A stretch of DNA of 64,000 nt from Methanobrevibacter sp. (GCF_015062935.1 NZ_SUTM01000003.1:1-64000); one strand, 5' to 3'. Positions 46,820-56,948 are shown, numbered from the stretch's first letter. Notes: generated by a model from the sequence alone, not told the origin. Program-made: numbers and translations.

Positions 46820-47659
46820 AAGCCAATAGTCAAAAATCTCTGAAATTTCTTCATCAAAACCTATTGTTTTATCTTTATTTTCAGGAATTGCCTGAGGATG
46901 ATCCTTATTTAATCTAATTAAAGTAGTGTTTGGATAATTAAAAGTCATCTGCTCAAATGGATATCTTATAATGCCCGGAGTGTTATATCCAACTCCAAGT
47001 TCCAGAAATACAATGTTTTTGTCTTCATCAACATGATTTAAAAAATCAGAATATTTACTGTTCATATCATGCCATTTAGCATCTTCAACAAACCTGTTAT
47101 CAACTCTTAAATTTAAATCCATCTCTTCACCGCAAACAGGACATTTCGGAATTAATTCTGTAGGTATTTTGAAATCTTTAGTATTTTCCACCCATTCAAA
47201 GACCTGGTCTTTATTAGAGTATAATTTATCGTGGCATGGCTTGCTGCATTGCAATAGGCCATAATCCCCCTGAGTGGCAAAAATCCTTTCATCATCAAAT
47301 CCATTTATCCAAAACTGAGACTCAACATTTGTGGTTAATACAAAATAATCCTTATCTTCAACTAATTTCAATAATTTCTGATAAACCTCTGTTTTGCCCA
47401 CATCATACCTGTTTGCAAAAATATGGAGTGCCCAGTAAGCCCATTTCTCTTCAGATGTTTTGAATGGATAAAATCCTGAAGAGTACATGTCTGTGAAATT
47501 ATACTCTTTTATAAAATCCTTGAAATATCTTTCAAATCGCTCACCTGTATATTCAATGCCCGCTGCAGTTGAAAGCCCTGCACCTGCACCAATAATAATA
47601 TAATCCGCATTTTTAATAGCTTCGTAAGCTTTATCTAATCTTTGTACAAAACGTTCCAT
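46808..47659 (-). CDS. Class M-type sirtuin (SirTM-like)
   Basis: A 283-aa NAD-dependent protein. NADYIIIGAGAGLSTAAGIEYTGERF (residues about 17-42) is the SirTM NAD motif, then FTDMYSSGFYPF, FVLTTNVESQFW, TQGDYGLLQCSKPCHDKLYSN and CPVCGEEMDLNLRVDNRFVED. The zinc Cys pairs are present. SirTM enzymes act as protein mono-ADP-ribosyl transferases. It sits 8 bases after a macrodomain gene on the same strand and overlaps the end of the opposing phosphatase gene by 12 bases. The ADP-ribosyl target in this organism is unknown. Confidence 0.88.
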   Translation of the reverse strand: MERFVQRLDKAYEAIKNADYIIIGAGAGLSTAAGIEYTGERFERYFKDFIKEYNFTDMYSSGFYPFKTSEEKWAYWALHIFANRYDVGKTEVYQKLLKLVEDKDYFVLTTNVESQFWINGFDDERIFATQGDYGLLQCSKPCHDKLYSNKDQVFEWVENTKDFKIPTELIPKCPVCGEEMDLNLRVDNRFVEDAKWHDMNSKYSDFLNHVDEDKNIVFLELGVGYNTPGIIRYPFEQMTFNYPNTTLIRLNKDHPQAIPENKDKTIGFDEEISEIFDYWLSRV

Positions 47660-47667
47660 CTTATCAC

Positions 47668-48444
47668 CTAAAATAATAATCTTTTATAAATTGAATAATC
47701 GTCATCTGTAAATACGTTGAAAATCACATGATTTAAAGTGGTTTCATTATTTTTCAAATACTCGCTGACAGTTTTAACGGCAATTTCTGCTGCCAAGTCC
47801 TGAGGGAAATTGAATACTCCTGTGGAAATGCAACAAAATGCAATTGAGTCAAGTTCATTATAGCTTGCTATTTCCAAACAGGACTTATAACAGCTTGCCA
47901 ATGCTTCACAGTCTTCATCAGAAGGTCTTGATCCTTGAGGAATTGCGGGTCCGACAGTGTGAATTACATATTTTGAAGGCAGGTTATATGCTCCGGTGAT
48001 TTTTGCCTTGCCCACCTTTTCATCCTCATTCTGTATTTTCATTATCGTATTGCATTCATCCCGTAGCTGGACGCCTGCCGCTGAGTGAATAACATTATCA
48101 ATGCAGTTGTGTAGAGGTATAAAACAGCCTAATAACTTTGAGTTTGCAGCATTGACAATTGCATCAGCTTTTAAGGTTGCAATATCACCCTGCCAAAGCA
48201 TTAGTTTACCATTGACCTCTTCGATATCCTCAACAGATGTCAAATCTTTGTTTAATGTTTCGTTTGTTAAAAAATCATCCTGAACTTTTAAAAATTCATC
48301 AGACACTTTAGAAGGCATTCTAACATTCATCAGTGCACGCAGCAAATTTCTTTTATCATCATAATCCTGTGGAATTTCAATTGACTCTTTTCTTTCATCT
48401 ATCAAGTAATTAATTAAAAAATCTAATTGTTCGCGTGTATTCAT
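47668..48444 (-). CDS. Zinc-dependent macrodomain ADP-ribosylhydrolase (SirTM-linked type)
   Basis: A 258-aa protein. [31 protein letters not shown] (residues about 97-127) matches the zinc macrodomains linked to SirTM, with C107, H112, C114 probably binding zinc. [22 protein letters not shown] and [24 protein letters not shown] complete the ADP-ribose site. An N-terminal helical region of about 75 residues precedes it. It would remove ADP-ribose placed by the neighbouring sirtuin. No GcvH-like or LplA2 gene is present here. Confidence 0.9.
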   Translation of the reverse strand: MNTREQLDFLINYLIDERKESIEIPQDYDDKRNLLRALMNVRMPSKVSDEFLKVQDDFLTNETLNKDLTSVEDIEEVNGKLMLWQGDIATLKADAIVNAANSKLLGCFIPLHNCIDNVIHSAAGVQLRDECNTIMKIQNEDEKVGKAKITGAYNLPSKYVIHTVGPAIPQGSRPSDEDCEALASCYKSCLEIASYNELDSIAFCCISTGVFNFPQDLAAEIAVKTVSEYLKNNETTLNHVIFNVFTDDDYSIYKRLLF

Positions 48445-48499
48445 TTAATCCCTCCTAATTTGTTAATAATAATTTATTTTTAGTATTTAAATGATTTTT

Positions 48500-48536
48500 G
48501 TAACTTTTAGGAAACCATGTAACTAAAAAGTAACTA
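48500..48536. promoter_or_regulatory. GTAACT repeats between the macrodomain and HxlR genes
   Basis: GTAACT occurs three times (48500-48505, 48519-48525, 48530-48536); the last two are direct repeats GTAACTA 11 bases apart, one helical turn. They lie about 24-60 bases before the HxlR start, a good place for an autoregulatory operator. Confidence 0.4.
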
Positions 48537-48559
48537 ATAAATAATAATTTAATCAAACT

Positions 48560-48949
48560 ATGACTATGAACACCGAAAAAATAGTTTGTCCTGTTGACAG
48601 AACTTTAAACCTAATCAATAAAAAATGGAGCATACAAATCATAAGGGATATGTTTTTTGGCAAAAAGCATTTCAAGGAATTTAAAGAGGATAAACCTAAA
48701 TTAAGCAATAAAGTCCTATCAAATTGTTTAAAAGAACTGGAAGAAAACGGACTTATTGAAAAACATGTTCTGGACACAACTCCCATAACTACAGAATATC
48801 ACTTGACTGAATACGGCAAATCAATGAACAAAATCATCTATGAACTCGCAATGTTCACATTACATGATGCAAATGACAACAGTTACTCTGACGAAATTAG
48901 AAATGATTTGAAAAAAACATTTAAAGAAAAATTAGAGATAAATGATTAA
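48560..48949 (+). CDS. HxlR-family winged-helix regulator
   Basis: A 129-aa DNA-binding protein. CPVDRTLNLINKKWSIQIIRDMFFGKKHFKEF and KLSNKVLSNCLKELEENGLIEKHV form the winged helix, with TTPITTEYHLTEYGKSM the wing. The conserved Cys (near residue 9) is often a thiol/electrophile sensor in this family. It overlaps the CbiE gene by 8 bases. It probably represses itself. Confidence 0.9.
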   Translation: MTMNTEKIVCPVDRTLNLINKKWSIQIIRDMFFGKKHFKEFKEDKPKLSNKVLSNCLKELEENGLIEKHVLDTTPITTEYHLTEYGKSMNKIIYELAMFTLHDANDNSYSDEIRNDLKKTFKEKLEIND

Positions 48950-49589
48950 AATGAGAGGTAAAATATATATTGTTGGAATCGGACCCGGTGCAAGCGAATA
49001 TTTGACAAAAAAGGCTATCGATACTGTCAGGTCAAGTGACTATACCGTCGGCAGCACCCGTGCAATAGACCTGTTTGATGATGTGGCAGGCAAAATTGCT
49101 TTTAACGTTAAAGATTTGGTGGATAAACTGGAAGAGGGTGTTCAACTGGCTTGCGACGGCAATACGGTTTCAATATTGTCAACAGGAGACCCTGGTTTTT
49201 CAGGTGTTCTAAATACTGTTTTAAGAATTTCAGCTGAAAAGGACTTCCCAAAGGAAAACATTGAAGTGGTGCCGGGAATCAGTTCCCTCCAGCTTGCGGC
49301 TGCAAAATGCCACATCCAATGGGACAATGCCAACGTGATGACTTTTCACGGAAGAGAAAATATAGAAGACATCTTGCCGGTTATCAACAATGGAAAAGTG
49401 ACCATAGCTCTTCCTTCTCGTAAAGTTAAGGATATGGCGCAATTCCTTCTGGACAACGGCGTTGAACCGGACAGGAAAGTTGTCGTGTGTGAGCGCTTAA
49501 GCTATCCTGACGAAAAAATTGTAGAGTCCAGTTTAAAAGACATTGCTCAGAGTGAATTTACCTATATGTGCATTATTGTTATATATTAG
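48942..49589 (+). CDS. cbiE: Cobalt-precorrin-7 (C5)-methyltransferase
   Basis: A 215-aa SAM-dependent methyltransferase for corrin-ring synthesis. GKIYIVGIGPGASEYLT is the P-loop, VSILSTGDPGFSGVL the SAM loop, VVPGISSLQLAAAKCHI and VMTFHGRE follow. The 215-aa length matches CbiE alone, without a CbiT domain. It is co-transcribed with the HxlR regulator. Start may be ATG 48942 or 48951. Corrinoid is needed by methanogens for Mtr; other cbi genes are not here. Confidence 0.88.
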   Translation: MIKMRGKIYIVGIGPGASEYLTKKAIDTVRSSDYTVGSTRAIDLFDDVAGKIAFNVKDLVDKLEEGVQLACDGNTVSILSTGDPGFSGVLNTVLRISAEKDFPKENIEVVPGISSLQLAAAKCHIQWDNANVMTFHGRENIEDILPVINNGKVTIALPSRKVKDMAQFLLDNGVEPDRKVVVCERLSYPDEKIVESSLKDIAQSEFTYMCIIVIY

Positions 49590-49602
49590 AGTTATTTACT
49601 CT
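49588..49602 (+). terminator. Short hairpin after cbiE
   Basis: AGAGT-TATTT-ACTCT immediately overlaps the cbiE stop. It may end the HxlR-cbiE transcript. The second AGTTATTTACT at about 49619-49629 shows the region carries a short direct repeat. Confidence 0.35.
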
Positions 49603-49717
49603 TAAAATTCATTTTAAAAGTTATTTACTATTTAATTTTAAAAATAAAGTTCATATATTAAGTTCTTCATACTTTATTTGTTGATTTAGTTAAAAATTAA
49701 CAATTAAGGTAGATATT

Positions 49718-52621
49718 ATGAACATGAAAATAAACACCACATGTTTCATTTTATTGCTTCTACTTTTAATAACGGCCGTTTCGGCTGCAGACAATGAAAA
49801 TGAAACATTAGAAATGATTTCACAACCTGATTCCAGCAAGGATTTATGTAGTGTTAGTGTAGAAAGTAATGACGAACTGCAGAAAACAGATGACGAGAAA
49901 TTAAGCGAGACAGTCATATACAGCACTCTGATTAAAGAAGGTACAAAGAAAAAAGTTACTTTGAGTGCGCCTAATGTAAAGATGTATTACAAGGACGGCA
50001 GCAAATTTACAGCAACTTTAAAATATCAGAAAATGCTAATCGAAAACGCTAAAATCAAAATTCAGATTGACGGCAAAACATACACCAAAACAACCAACAA
50101 TAAAGGACAGGTTTCACTGAATCTGAATTTGAAAAGTGGAACTTATACTGTTTTAAGCAGCTGCAGCGGAAACAGTGAATTTGAAGGGGCTACCGCCAAA
50201 AGTACAGTGACCATCAAAAGTACAATCAAAGCCAATGATTTTTCAAAATACTATAAAAACAGTGCATCATACTCTTCAACATTTTATGATAAAAAAGGAA
50301 AGCTCCTGAAAAATACTGCAGTAAAATATAAGCTGAACGGGAAAACCTATTCAGTTAAAACCAGCACCAAAGGAATTGCAAAACTGGCTATTGATTTGAA
50401 ACCCAGATCATACCCAATTTCGATAATAAACTCCAAAACAACAGAAACAATCACAAAAACTGTCACGATAAATTCTTTAATAGTCAGCAATGATTTAACA
50501 TTCAGCGAGAACAAAAAAGGAAAATTCAATGTTAAAATATTAAACAGCAACGGTAAAGTCTCAGCCAAACAGAAAGTGACCATCAAGATTGACGGCAAAA
50601 CCTATACAAAAACAACAAACAGCAAAGGAATTGCAACTCTTGAATTAAGTTTAATTGGAGGAGAATACACAATAACCACCCAATACTCCGGGCTTAAGTC
50701 CACAAATAATATTACCGTAAACAAGATTATTAAATCAAGCAGTTTTATCCATACCCTGCTGATACCAACCTATGCCAACATCACAACAGAACATGTCTTC
50801 GACTATCCAGGATATACCTTGAAAAGCGGTTTGAATGGGATTATTAAAATGCCTAAAAATGAATTATTCGCCATTCAGATTGGAAATAAAAGCCATATGT
50901 TTTCAAATATCCCATTTGACGGGATTACATCAACACTAATAGGTTATAAATACCACTTGATTCCGCTGGATGGCAGTAAAATAATAAGCGACACCGACAA
51001 AAGCAAGCTAAAAGGAGAAGGAATAATCATCTCAAGAAGCGGAGGTTTTACACAAATCGATTATCAGTCAAAAACAAGTGATAATGTAGAATTGTTTGGA
51101 ATTTATGCAGATAAAGGACTTATGAACAGTGAAACATTCACATATATGCAAAATGACAAAATAACCGCAAAAGTCAATGTTTTAACTCAAAGCTTTGACG
51201 AATTCGGATTAAGATATAGCCTATCCAAGTTTTACCAAAAAACAATATATGATTTCAATTACAAAAGCTATGATGAAATAACAAATCACAATACCGATTG
51301 CATCAGATTCGTCAATACAAATACTCCAGTTACATTTTCATACTTTGGAAAAAGCATTGCAGGTTATGTGTCAAAAGAGAAAATAATTACCAAATTTATT
51401 GTTAATGGAAAAGAAGAACTTGAACAGAAAGAGACCATAAGCTACGGATTAGGAGAAAAATATCGAAAAACCGTAGGGTTTGAAGTTCTGCAGGCGTACA
51501 GCATAATAACAGAAAAAATCACTTCAAAAACATTGGAAAACTGGGTAAAAAATAATAAGATTTACTTGAACAGGTTTGGTGTGATGAACGCATATGGAAT
51601 GCATCTGGCTTCACTAGAGACATTCTGGCTTGCAGATAAGTTAGCTGATGAATATTCAAGTGATTTTGGAGTTACATGGAAAAGAACAAAAGCTGCAACA
51701 ATACTTGGCGGAATAAACCTGGAAGATACTTATCTAAACATTTTAAATGCAGATATGGGAATGGAAGTTAAGGGAAATGCGGACAATATCAATTCATTCA
51801 GATTAATAAATTCACTTCAGTTACCCAATATCGAAGAATACTGCTTAGATTCCGTATCATTAAGATATTTGGATTTTACCACAAATTCACAGGACAATAT
51901 GTACATAGCAATAAACAACAATAAATCCAGTATCGCACAATTAGGAGAAATGCTATACATCTTTTCAGAAGATGGGAGCAACTCAGCAATCATCGTCAAC
52001 ACAACAAGCGGCGTAGCCAGCGTGATTCATGAACACAACAATGCCACATATAAAGGGTCCTCCATTTCAACTGTCTGTGATTGCTGCAGCATTGTTCAAC
52101 TGGCCAATGACATTATGGGCGGAGTAAATAATGCATTAAACATTTTTTCAAATGCAAAAACTAAAATAAAAGACTTTATGGATCAGATTCACCCCATGAG
52201 TAAAATTGCCTATAAAATGCTGACACAGGCAGGAGGGAAAATTTTAACAGGAGTGACAAAAGCAACTTTAGGCATAATCGGAAACATGGTTTTTATTCAG
52301 CAGCTTGGAGTAGACTATAGGGAAACCAAAGATCAAAAAGACTGGTATAAATTTATGGACACAATTACATTTACCAGACCTGGTTATCTTCAAAATAAAA
52401 AAGTTTACAATATTCCCAATAGTAAAGGAGGATATGATTACCTTGAAGTTAAACTAAATAGTGACTTGAGCCTAGACAGGGACAATGCAATATATATAAG
52501 TGATGGAAAATCAAAAAAGTTAAGTAGAGCCGAAACTTATAGTTATTTCAGTGACGAATATTGGTCGCCGATTAATGTCCCAACAAAATATTGGGATAAA
52601 AGTTGGACGGGAATGAAATGA
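49718..52621 (+). CDS. Large adhesin-like secreted protein with Ig-like repeats
   Basis: A 967-aa protein with a signal peptide (FILLLLLLITAVSAADN). Residues about 80-340 hold at least three Ig-like repeats, each with an IKIDGKTYTKTTNxKGxA-type strand (e.g. IKIQIDGKTYTKTTNNKGQ; IKIDGKTYTKTTNSKGIATL). Residues about 350-967 are a large domain with no repeat that I recognise; it includes CDCCSIV and a hydrophobic stretch near 850-880. No C-terminal anchor motif is visible. It overlaps the next gene by 4 bases. Surface binding is inferred from the family. Confidence 0.82.
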   Translation: MNMKINTTCFILLLLLLITAVSAADNENETLEMISQPDSSKDLCSVSVESNDELQKTDDEKLSETVIYSTLIKEGTKKKVTLSAPNVKMYYKDGSKFTATLKYQKMLIENAKIKIQIDGKTYTKTTNNKGQVSLNLNLKSGTYTVLSSCSGNSEFEGATAKSTVTIKSTIKANDFSKYYKNSASYSSTFYDKKGKLLKNTAVKYKLNGKTYSVKTSTKGIAKLAIDLKPRSYPISIINSKTTETITKTVTINSLIVSNDLTFSENKKGKFNVKILNSNGKVSAKQKVTIKIDGKTYTKTTNSKGIATLELSLIGGEYTITTQYSGLKSTNNITVNKIIKSSSFIHTLLIPTYANITTEHVFDYPGYTLKSGLNGIIKMPKNELFAIQIGNKSHMFSNIPFDGITSTLIGYKYHLIPLDGSKIISDTDKSKLKGEGIIISRSGGFTQIDYQSKTSDNVELFGIYADKGLMNSETFTYMQNDKITAKVNVLTQSFDEFGLRYSLSKFYQKTIYDFNYKSYDEITNHNTDCIRFVNTNTPVTFSYFGKSIAGYVSKEKIITKFIVNGKEELEQKETISYGLGEKYRKTVGFEVLQAYSIITEKITSKTLENWVKNNKIYLNRFGVMNAYGMHLASLETFWLADKLADEYSSDFGVTWKRTKAATILGGINLEDTYLNILNADMGMEVKGNADNINSFRLINSLQLPNIEEYCLDSVSLRYLDFTTNSQDNMYIAINNNKSSIAQLGEMLYIFSEDGSNSAIIVNTTSGVASVIHEHNNATYKGSSISTVCDCCSIVQLANDIMGGVNNALNIFSNAKTKIKDFMDQIHPMSKIAYKMLTQAGGKILTGVTKATLGIIGNMVFIQQLGVDYRETKDQKDWYKFMDTITFTRPGYLQNKKVYNIPNSKGGYDYLEVKLNSDLSLDRDNAIYISDGKSKKLSRAETYSYFSDEYWSPINVPTKYWDKSWTGMK

Positions 52622-52971
52622 ACAATAAAGACATAATATTAATAGTAGCATTATTCATCATATTTGGCGTGCTGATTTTTACTACACCATACATTGATGG
52701 TCGAATATCCCTAGACATATGGATATTCTTTATTATATTAATTTTTGCAGCAATAATAGTCCGAATAATGATGGCACTTGGAAAAAAATCTAAAAATGAG
52801 ATAATTGATAATTTTACTAATCAAAACCAGATTATTCAAATATTGGGCATTACATTCTTCATATCAGTCGTATATGAATTAATTACAGGCCATGACTTAA
52901 AAATTACCTGGTATTTACTTGGTTTTATAATAATTGTTACATTTTTAGAATGGTTTTTCGAAAAAGAATAA
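52618..52971 (+). CDS. Small polytopic membrane protein coupled to the adhesin gene
   Basis: A 117-aa protein with four hydrophobic segments (about 5-22, 26-48, 67-85, 91-112) and few charges. I chose ATG at 52618 because it shares ATGA with the adhesin stop; an ATG 15 bases upstream would lie inside the adhesin. The coupling suggests a partner of the adhesin, such as an anchor or protective protein. No homology recognised. Confidence 0.7.
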   Translation: MNNKDIILIVALFIIFGVLIFTTPYIDGRISLDIWIFFIILIFAAIIVRIMMALGKKSKNEIIDNFTNQNQIIQILGITFFISVVYELITGHDLKITWYLLGFIIIVTFLEWFFEKE

Positions 52972-52979
52972 ATGGTAAA

Positions 52980-53008
52980 AAGTTAAAATAATTAATTTAT
53001 TTTAACTT
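52980..53008. terminator. Perfect 12-bp hairpin between convergent genes
   Basis: AAGTTAAAATAA-TTAAT-TTATTTTAACTT is flanked by a T-run on the plus strand and lies between the ends of the adhesin operon (+) and arsA (-). It is well placed to end both transcripts. Confidence 0.55.
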
Positions 53009-53020
53009 ACTTTTTTAATT

Positions 53021-54097
<1,077 letters not shown>

Positions 54098-54187
54098 ATA
54101 TATATTTACTTATTCTCAAAATTAACACTACCAACATTACAAGTAGAGGTTTAGTGCCGAAATTTATAATCACAAAAAAAACTTTGA

Positions 54188-54952
54188 TTAAATTATCACA
54201 TTAAAAAATAGCAATATAATCATTAAACCTAATGAAATTAAACTAAATTTTTTCATACCTTCAATTCTTTTTAAGTCAAATGGCAATATTTTATTTGCAA
54301 CATCAGGGGAGAGAACAAAACATTCTAAAAGTAATGCCAATACAACTAAAATTAAATCCATATTCAAAAATGAACCCTTAACAAATATATCTTTTAAAAA
54401 ATTAGTTAAAGAGACACCTAAAGGCCCTGAACCCGCAGTAATGCCTAAAAACCAATAAAAAATAGGATGATATCCAATATTACCTCCACCATACACTGAA
54501 CCGTTGTTTTCATTAGAGTATGCATTTCTTCTTAAAAGCATGAATATTCCTGGAAAACACACTGCTAAAGCAAATGCAATGGCATTATATAATCCATATT
54601 TTAAAGCCGCACAGAAAAAACCCCATGATACTAAAAATGACGATACAAATAAAAATAAAATTAATCCCTAATTAGTACCTTGCATTAAATCGGAGGAAAA
54701 TAATTGGAATTTTTCATCAAAAAAGTCACGTTTGTATATTAAAATAGTAAACATGGTACCGACAATAGTAAAACCAGTCATAGACAGCATGAAATCGGAT
54801 TTGAATAGCAATTTTAATAGTAATGAAATAATGACACTCAAGCAGATGCATTCTATAAAAATGCCCAACGAATAATATTTAAGTTCTTCATCGTTCAAAT
54901 ACACCCATTTTGTCCTCATGATTTCTTTTAAACTTTTGTCCATATTCCTCAT
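54188..54952 (-). pseudogene. Four-to-six-TM membrane protein split by an in-frame TAG
   Basis: From ATG at 54952 a protein of 94 residues runs to TAG (54668-54670). The same frame continues at once with GLILFLFVSSFLVSWGFF and 141 further residues to the stop at 54188. The downstream half has no good start codon until a GTG at 54562, inside the frame and within a hydrophobic segment. The first part has two TM segments and an acidic-basic N-terminus (DKSLKEIMRTKWVYLNDEEL). The whole would be a 254-aa membrane protein. Nonsense mutation is most likely; read-through is possible. Confidence 0.65.
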
Positions 54953-55095
54953 GCAATATATTATTTACATATTCTATATAAAACTATTTTAATTGAAATT
55001 CCAAGTGATTTTTAGCCTGTGTTATTTCATAAAGTCGCACTTCAAAAATATTTATTATTAATGAAATTGAAACTAATTATATGTAAAAATAATCT

Positions 55096-55410
55096 TTGGT
55101 GAATATCATGAATAGATTAGAAATTGCTCAGGAGTTTGCAAAGACTGTAAATTCAAAATATATCCTTAAAATCATTTTGTTCGGATCCGTTGCAAGATGT
55201 GAGGATGGTGAAGATTCAGATATTGATATTTTGATAGTGTCTAATTTTCCTGAAAAAATCGAAGAACAAATCGATGATGAAGTTGCCTGGATTATGCATG
55301 AAAAAAGTGAATTAATTTCCGCCCACATCATGTCTGAAGACAGATTCAAAAATACTCAACATTTTTCTTTTTTAAGTAACGTTCTTTCTGAAGGTGTTGA
55401 AATTGGATGA
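55096..55410 (+). CDS. MNT-type nucleotidyltransferase-domain protein
   Basis: A 104-aa protein of the minimal nucleotidyltransferase family. FGSVARCEDGEDSDIDILIV is the GSxxR...SDxD active-site motif (intact GS and both Asp). A C-terminal Asp/Glu ligand may lie in AHIMSEDRF. It overlaps the HEPN gene by 8 bases. MNT/HEPN pairs are often toxin-antitoxin modules in which MNT AMPylates the HEPN toxin; this is the likely model. Confidence 0.9.
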   Translation: MVNIMNRLEIAQEFAKTVNSKYILKIILFGSVARCEDGEDSDIDILIVSNFPEKIEEQIDDEVAWIMHEKSELISAHIMSEDRFKNTQHFSFLSNVLSEGVEIG

Positions 55411-55774
55411 AACTCAAGCATTTTTTGATAAATCAAGCAAAAAATTAACTCTTGCAAAAACAGCTTATTCTATGGAGGATTATTCGGATGCCGTTAGCTT
55501 ATCTTATTATTCCATGTTTTTAGTTGCTAAGGCGTTAATTCTTAAAAAAGGAATTAAACCTCCTAAAACTCATGCAGGTTTAATTCATTTATTTAACACA
55601 CATTATGTCAAGGAAGATGAATTTCCCTATGAAAAATATAAATATTTAGCATCCACTCAAGCACAACGTGAAACAGCAGATTACGATGCCATCGATGAAA
55701 TTGATGAAAGGATTGCTAGAAAAAGAATCAAACAAGCTGAAGAGTTTATTAAAGAAGCAGAAAGATTCATATAA
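55403..55774 (+). CDS. HEPN-domain protein (partner of MNT)
   Basis: A 123-aa helical protein. SLSYYSMFLVAKALILKKGIKPPKTHAGLIHLFNTHYV and ASTQAQRETADYDAIDEID match the HEPN family. The Rx4HxY RNase motif of HepT toxins is not seen: after the Arg of QRETADYD there is no His. I chose TTG at 55403 as the start, since GGTG lies 6 bases upstream; GTG at 55394 would place the ribosome site inside. Function unclear without the RNase motif. Confidence 0.85.
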   Translation: MDETQAFFDKSSKKLTLAKTAYSMEDYSDAVSLSYYSMFLVAKALILKKGIKPPKTHAGLIHLFNTHYVKEDEFPYEKYKYLASTQAQRETADYDAIDEIDERIARKRIKQAEEFIKEAERFI

Positions 55775-55914
55775 TTTATTAAAGTAGTTAATCTTACAGT
55801 AACTACTGATTTTATATCTTCACTAACAGCAAAAAAACAAATTTTATTACCGACGATGACAGTATTTTATAAATTGTCTGAAAATAGTAACCTTATGATT
55901 TTCCATAATCACAC

Positions 55915-55948
55915 TTTAGTACTAAATGTAATTTTAATTTTTTATAGT
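55915..55948. repeat. Orphan copy of the arsA promoter block
   Basis: TTTAGTACTAAA (55915-55926) is a perfect 12-bp palindrome and is followed by the same 28 nt as at 54070-54097. No gene follows it in the arsA orientation, so it looks like a duplicated promoter fragment. The flanking 55775-56024 holds no gene that I can see. Confidence 0.5.
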
Positions 55949-56024
55949 TATATAAAGTTAGTTATTTTAGCAAATATTGCAACCTCAACCACATTATTTT
56001 TCATGATTTTTTTGTAAGACCAGT

Positions 56025-56190
56025 TTAATCCCACCAATCACAGGCCAGGAAATTAATTATGTGTTTTTCGTCAATTCCTTCATAATCATGATGTTCATGA
56101 ATGTTGAATCCGAAGTTATGAGCGAAAAACAGCTCACCTCATCAGCGAAAATCCACAGGAGTTTTTGAATACTTTCATTCAATTAGTATC
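56025..56190 (-). pseudogene. Possible gene fossil (C-terminal fragment)
   Basis: On the minus strand, GELFFAHNFGFNIHEHHDYE followed by GIDEKHIINFLACDWWD ends in TAA at 56025-56027. Upstream, ESIQKLLWIFADE reads in another frame, so a single shift joins them. The peptide has protein-like composition in otherwise non-coding DNA. I do not recognise the family. It may be chance. Confidence 0.25.
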
Positions 56191-56322
56191 GCCAATCAAT
56201 TTTATAATTAATATGACCCCGCCCAATATTTAACATAGATTAAAATATGCACGTATAAATTGTACAATCTTATTTATATCAATAAAAATATATCCATTTG
56301 TACAATTCATGGTGAAAATATT

Positions 56323-56945
56323 ATGCATATAGTAATAATCGGTGCCGGTGCGGCAGGTTTGACACTGACATCCAACCTAAGAGATAAAAACAACGAGACA
56401 GAAATAACCGTATTTACAAGAAACGAAGAGATTGCATACTCTCCTTGTGCCATTCCACTGGTGCTTGGAGGATCTGTTGACTCATTTGATGACATAGTAA
56501 TGCATGATGCAGATTACTATCTAGACAAAAATATCCAGATACACTTGTCCACCGATGTGACTGATGTGGATTCATTCAAAAAAATCATAACCTACAAAAA
56601 AGATAGCGATACCGAAACAATGACATATGATAAGCTTGTGATTGCCACAGGATGTGAAACTATACCCCCTGAATTTGAAATCGAAGATATGAAAAATATC
56701 CATTCTCTGGCAAACATTGCTGACGGAAGAGCTATCCAAAAATCAATTGAAGATAGCGAAGATATCGTATGATTTCGGATGCTGATATTTCATCAAAAAT
56801 AGATATTCTGTCATTAATCATTTCAAATGACATGAAATGCTTTGAAATCATTCAAAAGGAATTTTCTTATACCCCATCATTGACAACTGTTGTAAATCCT
56901 CTGGTTCAAGTGGCATTGAAAGTTGCCAAAAAGATTGATAAATAG
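56323..56945 (+). pseudogene. FAD-dependent CoA-disulfide-reductase/NADH-oxidase-like gene, internally deleted
   Basis: From ATG at 56323, 149 residues show the Rossmann GAGAAGLTL, redox Cys in YSPCAIPLVLGG (C42) and ATGCETIPPEF. A stop then comes at 56770-56772. Just after it, another frame gives ISDADISSKIDILSLIISND and EIIQKEFSYTPSLTTVVNPLV, then a stop at 56943-56945; this matches the C-terminal interface domain of the same family. About 240 residues (NAD domain and part of FAD domain) are absent. The product cannot work. GGTGAAAATATT precedes the start, so the ribosome site survives. Confidence 0.8.
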
Positions 56946-56948
56946 TTT

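Noticed and set aside
54188-54670. Pyrrolysine insertion at the TAG
   Set aside because: No pyl gene is visible in the window and Methanobacteriales are not known to use pyrrolysine; a nonsense mutation is simpler.
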